A stretch of DNA of 64,000 bases from Chondrus crispus (taxonomy: Eukaryota > Rhodophyta > Florideophyceae > Gigartinales > Gigartinaceae), in NCBI RefSeq assembly GCF_000350225.1, contig NW_005179203.1:440443-504442 (forward strand), in the 5' to 3' direction. The notes below the pieces were generated by a model. That model was not told where the DNA came from and did no database searches. It saw only the letters and a program-made list of their open reading frames with translations. Made by a program: the position numbers and the translations under genes. Every line of letters begins with the position of its first letter. Within the stretch, counting starts at the first letter, position 1. Below, one piece after another: positions 49,292 through 57,883 of the stretch.

Positions 49292-51862
49292 TTACCCTTT
49301 TTTCGAACTACCCGTGCTATCGGAGCTAACCTCCTGGCTATCGACGGCCAGGTCCTCTTCCGGTAGCCGGTCGCGTGGGTCGGGACGATTCCCCCACTGT
49401 GGCTCGGCGGCCTTGGCGAAGTACTCCGGTACTTCCGGGCCTTGACCTGCGGCGTCCGGTCGTCGCAGGATATGGGGGACGAAGCGAGTCGGCTCTCCTT
49501 CGTGACCCTTCGTGGGTAGAGGGTACGGATCCTCTACCCAGTCTTGCAGGTACATTATCGCATTTTGTACCTGTTGGGGTAACCGAGAACGGTCTCGGTC
49601 CCCTCTTTCTCCTTGTCGGGGGTACCTTGTGTCCGCCTGGCGATAGGCGGGCCGATCCCGACGATCGACTTCGTTACGACGGTACCCGCCTCCACGGGGG
49701 GCGAAGCGTGCGCCCCCACCCGTTCCGTTCGGGAAACCTTGACGCGGAGGACGGCCCTCGCCCACCGCTTGCCGGAGGAGATTGCGCGCACCGGGGCGCG
49801 TCTCCATCTGGTAGCGGTAGTTCCTGTACGCCGTGAACATTCGTTGTTCCGGCGACAGGAACGGGCACGCGTACATGGCATGCCCGTACGTACGGCATAG
49901 CCAGCACACGTACGCGCTGCCGTCCGTTGAGGCGAAAGTCGCCGCGTGCCGCGCCTCCTCATCGGTGAGGAGGGGCACGCGAGGCGCTTCGCCTCCTGCA
50001 TCTCGGCTCGATATGTCGAGCTCTGCGACCCGGGAGTCCGTACCCCTTGCCACTCTTGGAGTGGCCGCCAAGGCGGTCGCGTAACTCGATGTCGTTCCGG
50101 TCGACATCGGTGAAGGGGTTCGTGCCCCCACGGGCCCTGCTCCTTGCGTAATGAGGACAGGGTCGGCCTGCCACTCATCCTCCCCGATATGGAGGGTCGA
50201 GGCGGGCGAACTTGTCGCGGCGGACTTCGTAGTCCTGCCAGCCTTCCCTGCCGGTTTCGAATCCGGCAGAGGTGAACCGTGCCGAGCGCGGTACGTTGTA
50301 CCTTCCGCCGTGGCGATACGGCGGATGGTCGGAAGATCGGTCTTCTGACTGCCTGGCAGCCTTTGCACAGTTTCGGATACTGCGGCACGAGTTGCCGGTG
50401 CAAGTCCCCGCACGAAGTAGTGCGCGAGGGACTGTTCGGAGAAGACTGCCGTGCATCGGAACGCGGCAGTCTCGAGTCGGTCAGCAAACGTGCTTTCCGT
50501 CTCATGCGGTTGTTGTCGCGCCGTAGCGACAGCGTCGTACGCTTCACCCAACACGTCGTCCGTGAGGTAGCGTTTTAAGAATTGGTTCACGAGCCCCGGC
50601 CAGCTCACGTCGTCATGGAGCTGGCCGGCGCGGAGGCCACGCATCGTATAACTCGTATACAGGCGCTCCGCGTCGCGTTCGAGGAAGTGAGCGAGGACTC
50701 GTACCGCAACACCTTCGGTCAGGTGTTGCGAGTTGAAGGTGATTCGGATATCCTTCAAAAACGGCAGCAGCTGGATCGGGTCGGTACCGTCGAAGCTGCG
50801 CATCGTGGGACGGATCCCACGACAGCGTTGGACGTACTTCGCGATCCGTCCCGCGTCACCCGAGGTAACGAGCCTCGAGGTGTTATCCAAGCGGTACATA
50901 CGATAGTCAGCAACGGCGCTCAACTCTTGGATCATCGTATGTACCGGCTCGAGCCCGGGTTCAGCGGGACCCAGCGTGCCGAAGGAGGTAACCGGTAGCG
51001 TACGGACGTCTACCGGACCTGGATGCTCGGCGTAACTCGCCGGCGGGTAGCCGCCCCAGCGGGGATCGACGGAGAACAGCGGTTCTCCGGATCCGCGGGC
51101 GGCTCCTCCACGGTCCTGTTCGTCCGCGTACGATACGCGGTCCACTTGCCGCCTACTTCCGACGATAGGCGGCAAGGCTTGGGTCTCAGACGCGAAATTC
51201 GCGTCTATCGGAGGACGGCTTCCTTCTGCAGTCCGACTGGTAGCGGCACCAGTCGGACGCCAACCCTCGGGGGCGGCGGCGCTCGGAGGTACAGTACCAC
51301 CGGGCCCTCTCGGGGGGGCACCGGGTAGCCTTTCGGCCATGGTACGTTCCATGTCACGAGCACGCCGACGAGTGGCGTCGAGCTCAGCGGAGAGGTGCGC
51401 GAATGCACCCAATTGCTCTGCGGACGGAGAGGTTCGGTCCTCGGATCGTCTCACCGAGGTCGGCCTCTCAGGGCGACCTTGCCCGGACGGTCCGGGCGAG
51501 GCGAAACGGGAGTCTTCGACGAGCACGATCCGCGAGTGTAACTCGTCGATCAATGCTCGGAGATTCTCTAAGGACTGCGTCACTCTATCGAACCTCCCTT
51601 CACGCAGGGAGCGGAGTTCGGCCATACATCGAGTGTATACATGGTCCGATACATCGATCCGGAGGGAAGTACGGAATTCCTCGATGTATTCGGCTATGCG
51701 TTCGAACATCGCCGCCGCTCTTTCCTCGGAGGATCCGAGCGACGGTTCGCGGTCACGAGGACCTGCGTCGCCGTCGCCCAACGGGGCGGATGGGGACTGC
51801 ACAGCGGCTGGACTCAGATCCGCCGCTTCGGAGCGGATCGAGGGCTCAAACTCTTGGCTCAT
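49292..51862 (-). CDS. Gypsy C Gag
   Basis: 856-residue Gag starting MSQEFEPSIRSEAADLSPAA. N-terminal acidic region, helical segment (FERIAEYIEEFRTSLRIDVS), Pro/Arg-rich linker, then the capsid-like core beginning VADYRMYRLDNTSRLV, FDGTDPIQLLPFL, and a helical region. CCHC zinc knuckle CWLCRTYGHAMYAC at about residue 680, then an Arg/Gly-rich RNA-binding tail. The D element Gag at 56074 is about 93% identical at its N-terminus. The start lies 80 bp after the 5' LTR/primer-binding site. Confidence 0.9.
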   Translation of the reverse strand: MSQEFEPSIRSEAADLSPAAVQSPSAPLGDGDAGPRDREPSLGSSEERAAAMFERIAEYIEEFRTSLRIDVSDHVYTRCMAELRSLREGRFDRVTQSLENLRALIDELHSRIVLVEDSRFASPGPSGQGRPERPTSVRRSEDRTSPSAEQLGAFAHLSAELDATRRRARDMERTMAERLPGAPPRGPGGTVPPSAAAPEGWRPTGAATSRTAEGSRPPIDANFASETQALPPIVGSRRQVDRVSYADEQDRGGAARGSGEPLFSVDPRWGGYPPASYAEHPGPVDVRTLPVTSFGTLGPAEPGLEPVHTMIQELSAVADYRMYRLDNTSRLVTSGDAGRIAKYVQRCRGIRPTMRSFDGTDPIQLLPFLKDIRITFNSQHLTEGVAVRVLAHFLERDAERLYTSYTMRGLRAGQLHDDVSWPGLVNQFLKRYLTDDVLGEAYDAVATARQQPHETESTFADRLETAAFRCTAVFSEQSLAHYFVRGLAPATRAAVSETVQRLPGSQKTDLPTIRRIATAEGTTYRARHGSPLPDSKPAGKAGRTTKSAATSSPASTLHIGEDEWQADPVLITQGAGPVGARTPSPMSTGTTSSYATALAATPRVARGTDSRVAELDISSRDAGGEAPRVPLLTDEEARHAATFASTDGSAYVCWLCRTYGHAMYACPFLSPEQRMFTAYRNYRYQMETRPGARNLLRQAVGEGRPPRQGFPNGTGGGARFAPRGGGYRRNEVDRRDRPAYRQADTRYPRQGERGDRDRSRLPQQVQNAIMYLQDWVEDPYPLPTKGHEGEPTRFVPHILRRPDAAGQGPEVPEYFAKAAEPQWGNRPDPRDRLPEEDLAVDSQEVSSDSTGSSKKG

Positions 51863-51942
51863 CTCGACGCGATCGGTTCGCGGAGGGAAGCGGAAGTCTT
51901 CTCGGAGATCGGACTCCAGGGTCTTCTAGGTCGGGAGACCAC

Positions 51943-52598
51943 TGTAGCATAAACACCCCCAGCGATAGGGGTGTATGCACAGCTCGACGTAGACCCCGTC
52001 CGATCGGGAAGACGGGGGTGAAGCAGGACACCAGCTAACGGCACCGGGCAGCGGGCCCGGGTAGCGTGGTAGAGCGGGAACGGGGAGGACGCCTGTACGC
52101 GCGAGCGGTTCGACGCCTCGACGCCCCGGCGCGGTACTGGGTAACGATCCAGTACCGACGGGCGGAGGCGGAGCCGACTCGTGGGCGTACCGCGCGCGTC
52201 CTCAACCCGCGCTCGGTGCCGCTCTAAGGTAGATAGCGAGCGCTACCTTAGAATAAGCGGGAAGTCGGACCTTGACGGTCGGTGGGTGACAAGTCCGTGC
52301 TTGTCCTCCTCCACCGCCGCCGGTCCGCTTCATATTTAATATACAAAACAACCTATCATAATAGTACAGTACCGATGTACTGTAGCGGTCGGTCGGCACT
52401 GTAATACTGTCAGCCATCGGGGCTGACAGTACACGTGTGTGTGCGCTCTTCGGTCTCGCGCGTACACGTGTACACGTGCGCCCCCTGTACTCGGGGGTAC
52501 ACGTGGTGGTACTGTAGAGCATCGAGCCCTACAGTAACCGATCCGATTCTGAGTTGATCTAATCTAAAATAAAGCCCCCAGGGGGGGGTTATACCACA
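51943..52598 (-). repeat. Gypsy C LTR (5' LTR, minus-strand element)
   Basis: 656-bp partner of 39232-39888. The primer-binding site starts one base to its left (minus-strand TGGTCTCCCGACCTAGAA). Right flank CTTCT repeats the target duplication. Confidence 0.95.
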
Positions 52599-52603
52599 CT
52601 TCT

Positions 52604-54880
52604 CACATCCGACGGCGCGGGCCCCGCGGCGGGCCCTCTAAAGGGTTGGTTCGACCTCGGCGTTGAAGCACTCGGCGTGCTCGCCGTCTGCGAATCGAAC
52701 CAATTCTTGACCTTCAGGTAACTCGTCGATGGTATCCCTAACCACTCCATCCGAGACAACGCCTCATAATTTTCCAAAACTCGGTGCATTTCCCAGAGGG
52801 AAAGAATGCACGTTGGCGCGGCGTGCCCCTTTTCATAGCAATGATAGCACACCAGTCCGTGCGTCTTGACGGGATATTGCGGCCTAGGCCCTCCACGGGC
52901 CGGCGGCCTTCCTTGACGTTGCGGCCTTCCCATCCAGCCTGGCCTTCGAGACGTCGTACCCTTATCTTCCATCGGAATGCGCGGCGCCGGCGTGTGGCCG
53001 CGCCCCCGAAACATCATCACGGGATCCGTAGGCTCTGAAAACGACTCCTTCGTGTATGTGGGCGTCGGTAAAGTTGACGACCCGCTTGCCCCGTAGTCCT
53101 CGTGTCCGTAGCCCTCCGATGGCTCAATGAACTCGCTTTCGGCTACTAACGCTCCTTCGTAGTGATTTTTGCTGCTTCCATGCGCATCGCGCTCATCTGA
53201 CGCGGAAATGGACTCGGCTAAATGGACGGCGGCGTGACTTTTGCGACCGGGATAAGAAGCCCTCGGCTTCTTACCCGCCCTAATTGTCGACGGCGTCTGA
53301 ATCGTGACCTTCTTGGTCTTCTTGTCCTTAGCGCGGCTCGCCGAGCCATGCGCCTTCGCGTAATTAACTAGTCTCAAAAACGAAACGTCCCGATTGTCTT
53401 GCCGGTATTGAGATACCATCGGTTTGATACTCGAATCGAGTCCTTCAATAAACATCGTCATTTGTTCTTCCATCGAATATACGTTTCCACATCGATTGCT
53501 TGCGTCCGTCAGACGGATATAAAATTCCATCTCGTCTTCAGACGGTCTTTGCTGAACTTCTCGCAATGCGAGCACGGCTTGACGGATCGCCTCGTCGGTT
53601 GCAAAACTCCTCAACAACCACTGTACGGCGTCCGGCCAGACGGATACCTTTCCGTGATGGGACCCGGCCGTCTGAGACACCGAAGTGTACTGTCTCAAGG
53701 CGATGCCGCTTAAAAATTCGGGCAACAAGCGTATCGCTTGCCCCTCGTTCGTTTCTTGAGTATCGAACTCTTGAACTAATTTTGCCAAAAAATCCAACAC
53801 AAGGACCCCGTCCTCACCTGTGAACGTGTTGTCCTTCTTCACCTTAGGCGGAACATCTCTCCTGATTTTTCGTACGGCGGTCCGCCGGGAACTTGACAAA
53901 TATGTCTGTGGGTTCCGCAAGCGGTACGTTCGGTACGAAAGTAATTTCTTGAAGAGGTAGTTGGTCAGATTCAGCTCCTCCAACTCCTCCCATCGCGGCC
54001 CGCGCCGCGTTGCCACATCTTCGGGCTCCGCGTCCTTGTCTCTCCGCGAGGCGGACGAAGTGACTCCGCCTCGCCTGGAGGAAATTTTCTTGCTTGACGA
54101 AATTCCGTTTCCGTCTTCTGAACGGCGTTCGGAATCGCCCGAATGGTTCGAAGAACCGCCGTTACCATCTTCGGAGGGACCGAGCGACTCCGACTGTTAG
54201 TCGCGGTTCTCCGGATCGTCACTACAGTGACCCTTGCTTGTACGTCGATTGCCCTTCTTCGAGGGCTTCGACTTGGAGCTCCGCTGACGAGCGGGCTTGT
54301 CCTTCTTCGACCGACGGTCGCCCTCTCTACCCGAAGGGAGCGGCTCGTCGTCCGATCCTTGCGGAACTTGATCCGCGGCCTGCTCAAGGTCCATGAGACG
54401 TTGCGCGGCGCGATCGAATCAGTCATCGACGCTTGCTCTAAATTTTCCTAAGGACTCCAAGGCTTGATTCGCGTCGCGCCTCGCGTCCTTGACTGAAATT
54501 TTCAACGAAGCTAGGACCTCCGGCTCCAGACCGTCGGTCGCCTCACCTCGCTCCTTCTCGACGAGATCCACTCGAGCTGACAGCTCTCCCAAAACGGTGT
54601 GGAACTCGGATATTTGCAACTCCAGTTGCTTCCGGACGAGGGCTAATTCAGCCTCGAGATTTTTCGTCATCTCTTGGCGAATTTCCTCCCCCATCTTCTC
54701 GAACCTGTAGGAGAGGTTATCCTTGTCGGCTTCAATCCCTGTCGGGGATTCTTGACCTTCGGGATCCGTGGCCGTATTGGCCTGGCTTCGGGTGCGAGGA
54801 CCTCGCGGGATCCTCGACGCCCTTGCCGATCCGCTCCTACTCGACCCGGGACCGACGTCTCCGGGGGCGCTTGTCGACAT
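52604..54880 (-). pseudogene. Gypsy B Gag region
   Basis: Gag of the minus-strand Gypsy B, starting MSTSAPGDVGPGSSRSGSAR at 54880. Includes a long coiled coil (FEKMGEEIRQEMTKNLEAEL, ALVRKQLELQISEFHTVLGE), an Arg/Ser/Lys-rich region, the capsid-like core (KLLSYRTYRLRNPQTYLSS, FTGEDGVLVLDFLAKL) and a CCHC knuckle CYHCYEKGHAAPTC. Element C follows it at 52598. Broken. Confidence 0.82.
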
Positions 54881-55046
54881 GGTTCGTTTCCAAAAACGAA
54901 CCTAACTTAACACAAAGAAAAAAATAGAAAACGCCACCGCACCTGAATAAACTTACGTCGCAGAGAAGGCTCCTGTAGTCCGTTTCAGGTTACGCAGTTT
55001 CTAGATCGGGTCTCCTGTATGCAATTCTAGGTCGGGAGACCACTTT

Positions 55047-55998
55047 TGTAGTGCAATGCGCATGTCAGGCAGAGACCAAGGTCCGACGGTCCAACACAAA
55101 CAACTGCCAACCGCACAGCGCTACGGAGTGTTCGAAGCTCCCTGTCCTCTTTAAGCGGGTTTGCGGCCCGCAGTAGCTCGGATCCCTGATAGGGGGGGGG
55201 CAAAGAGAAGGGCCCAGCCCGGGATCGGTAATTGGTGGTAGAGACTTGTAAAGGCAACTGCTCGACGAGTTCGGAGGGGTGTTTAGGTAAACCTGGTCTG
55301 ATGGGTCGTAAATCCAATGCTCGAAGAGCGCCTTGCACACTTTATACCCTTGATAAGGTCTTCGACGGGGACGTCGCAACGTAGCCCGTCGGGAAAGAAG
55401 AAAACGTAGCAGCGCTACACCGTCGTACTGCCCGATGGCAAAGTACCAACAACGGATCGGTCGCAACCAGATTCCGCTGGAACTAACACTGAGAAAAGCA
55501 CCACTGGTGCACCAACACAGAAGCCCGATGGCAAATGACGTCACGTTGCGGATCGCAATCCTACAAGGTGGGACCAACTCAAGACTAAGGGAAAATTAGG
55601 ATAGGGAAGTAAAGGAAAATTGATAAGGGAAAAAGGGGACCCCCGAGCGCAAAGGATAAAGTAATCTGTAGTTAAAGGAAATGTCTTGTAAAAGACGGAC
55701 TTCAACCAAGGCGATATCAGACTCTGGCAACTCGGGTTACCTTTACTGACTTGGTCGTCAGAGGGCTAAGGTATATATCGCCCCGCCGGAGCCAGTACAG
55801 TAGCTCGCGGCGCTAGATCCTAGATCTAATCTAGTGTCAGCAAAATTAATGCTAACTAATTAACTAAATAAAATAAAATAATTAAAAATTGAAACTGTGC
55901 AATTATTCAGACGTGTGTCCCCCAAACCCGGACTACTTTTCATATTCAAATATTTTCCTTTCTTTTCACCCCCCTTTCCAGGTGCGTATTGCACTACA
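55047..55998 (-). repeat. Gypsy B LTR (5' LTR of minus-strand element)
   Basis: 952-bp pair of 26812-27778. Its left side, on the minus strand, leads after three A's into GTGGTCTCCCGACCTAGAAT, the primer-binding site. The right flank CTCCC is the target duplication inside element D's own primer-binding site. Confidence 0.93.
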
Positions 55999-56073
55999 CT
56001 CCCGACCTAGAAGACCCTGGAGTCCGATCTCCGAGAAGACTTCCGCTTCTCTCCGCGAACCGAGGGCGTCGAG

Positions 56074-57066
56074 ATGAGCCAAGAGTTTGAGCCCTCGATC
56101 CGCTCCGAAGCGCCGGATCTGAGTCCGGCCTCTGTGCAGTCCCCATCCGCCCCGTCGGGCGACGGCGACGCAGGTCCTCGTGACCGCGAACCGTCGCTCG
56201 GATCCTCCGAGGAAAGAGCGGCGGCGATGTTCGAACGCATAGCCGAATACATCGAGGAAGTCCGTACTTCCCTTCGGATCGATGTATCGGACCATGTATA
56301 CACTCGATGTATGGCCGAACTCCGCTCCCTGCGTGAAGGGAAGTTCGATAGAGTGACGCGGTCCTTAGAGAATCTCCGAGCACTGATCGACGGGTTACAC
56401 TCGCGGATAGTGCTCGTCGAAGACTCCCGTTTCGCCTCGCCCGGACCGTCCGGGCAAAGTCGCCCTGAGAGGCCGACCTCCGTGAGACGACCCGAGGACC
56501 GAACCTCTCCGTCCGCAGAGCAATTGGGTGCGTTCGCGCACCTCTCCTCTGAGCTCGACGCCACTAGTCGGCGTGCTCGTGACATGGAACGTACCATGGC
56601 CGAAAGGCTACCCGGTGCCCCCTCGGGAGGGCCCGGTGGTACCGTACCTCCGAGCGCCGTCGCTCCGGACCGTTGGGGACCTGCTGGTGCCGACACTAGC
56701 CGAACTGCGGAAGGCAACCGCCTTCCGACAGGCGCGAATTACGCGTCTGAGACCCAAGCACTGCCGCCTATCCCCGGAAGTGGGCGGCACATAGAACGCG
56801 TATCGTATCGAGACGACCCTGACCGTGGAGGAGCCGCCCGCGGATCCGGAGTACCGATGTTCTCCCTCGATCCCCGCTGGGGCGGCTACCCGCCGGCGAA
56901 CTATGCCGAGCATCCAGATCCGGTAGACGTTCGTACGCTACCCATCACCCCCTTCGGCACGCTGGGTCCCGCCGAACCCGGACTCGAGCCGGTACATACG
57001 ATGATGTAAGAGTTCAGCGTCGTCGCTGACTATCGTATGTACCGGCTGGATAACACCTCGACGCTC
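56074..57066 (+). pseudogene. Gypsy D Gag, N-terminal part
   Basis: Gag of element D, starting MSQEFEPSIRSEAPDLSPAS and close to the Gypsy C Gag throughout (FERIAEYIEEVRTSLRIDVS, VYTRCMAELRSLREGKFDRV). The core signature YRMYRLDN is reached near 57040, directly before element E interrupts it. A broken fossil part; the remainder should follow the right end of E. Confidence 0.85.
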
Positions 57067-57071
57067 GTTAC

Positions 57072-57792
57072 TGTAGTGCACTGTTACGTCTACCTCAATC
57101 GCGAGGCATACACGGGATGCCACCCTCCCGGGTGCGCATCCCACGTGTTACCCACGTATGATCGTGTACATGCACCACGTGTAATCGTGTAACTACTCAC
57201 CCAGGCATGGCCGGGTGTAAGCCCTGTCGAAGTATGGACAGTCTGTCACTCCACGTCTAGGCGTGTCGATTCCCACGTGTAGGCGGGTATCATAACCCTA
57301 TACAGGGGGAATTGCGTACTGTACAGCGCTGAGGCTGGTACGCCGGTAATTATTGCCGTGTTCTAATTAATTAATTAATAATAATAATTATTATTACGAC
57401 GTCGACTACTATATAGTCGACGCTCGACCCTAAGTAAAGAAGGCACGAAGCCTTGGGTTCTTTTCCTAAGCTTCTGGAACCGCGGTAGTAGCCTCGCGCC
57501 GGTCTAGCACATAACGTGCTACACCACGCGAGCCCATCTACGACCGCGAATCCCAACCGCTCTACCGCGCGGGCTGCTACCGAGGATACTAACCGCTCTA
57601 CCGCGCGAGACGTCCCTACCGCTCCGCCCCCTCTGGGCGATCCCCTGTTCTACCCCTCCTTTTTGCTACCTACTGCGCCGATTGCGCCCGGACCCCGTTG
57701 CCGGTTATCACCGGGTGGTCTCCCGTACAACCCGCGTTCCGAACACGCGTGCTCTGCCCTGGGGTTATACACCGCGACCCCAGTGCACGACA
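57072..57792 (+). repeat. Gypsy E 5' LTR
   Basis: 721-bp LTR with ends TGTAGTGCACTG and CAGTGCACGACA. It contains repeated CACGTG/CACGTA words (about 57143-57265), an AT-rich TTAATTAATTAATAATAATA palindrome (about 57366-57397) and a GTCGACTACTATATAGTCGAC inverted repeat near 57401-57421. Followed by the primer-binding site TGGTCTCCCGACCTAGAATT at 57796. Left flank GTTAC is the expected half of a target duplication. Confidence 0.85.
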
Positions 57793-57883
57793 TTTTGGTC
57801 TCCCGACCTAGAATTCTGCGGAGTCTCTAACCCCTTTCTCTTTTCTAATTGTTTCTTTTGAGGGTGCTCACCACCGTTCACAG

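Larger units (their letters stand above)
39232..52598 (-). mobile_element. Gypsy C: youngest, nearly whole chromodomain LTR element (13.4 kb)
   Basis: Minus-strand Ty3/Gypsy fossil inserted in Gypsy B. Perfect target duplication CTTCT (39227-39231, 52599-52603). Parts in element order: 5' LTR (51943-52598), primer-binding site TGGTCTCCCGACCTAGAA, gag (51862-49292), pol (49151-44739) followed by a chromodomain-like stretch (about 44590-44810), a 2.3-kb non-coding stretch, an antisense ORF (40076-42283, plus strand) and the 3' LTR. LTR divergence about 0.5%. It looks nearly whole, with perhaps one break. At 13.4 kb it is long for Gypsy, mostly because of the antisense ORF region. Confidence 0.93.
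26812..55998 (-). mobile_element. Gypsy B: large chromodomain element, nest host for C and a solo LTR
   Basis: Minus-strand Ty3/Gypsy fossil, 29.2 kb as it stands and about 14.8 kb without its two insertions. Parts in element order: 5' LTR (55047-55998), primer-binding site TGGTCTCCCGACCTAGAATT (just left of 55047), gag (54880-52604), [element C], protease region (39226-38075), [solo LTR 37038-38069], RT and RNase H (37032-35343), integrase with chromodomain (35342-33711), a 4-kb non-coding stretch, an antisense ORF (27885-29672, plus strand) and 3' LTR (26812-27778). Broken in several places besides the insertions. LTR pair about 1.5% diverged. Confidence 0.9.
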
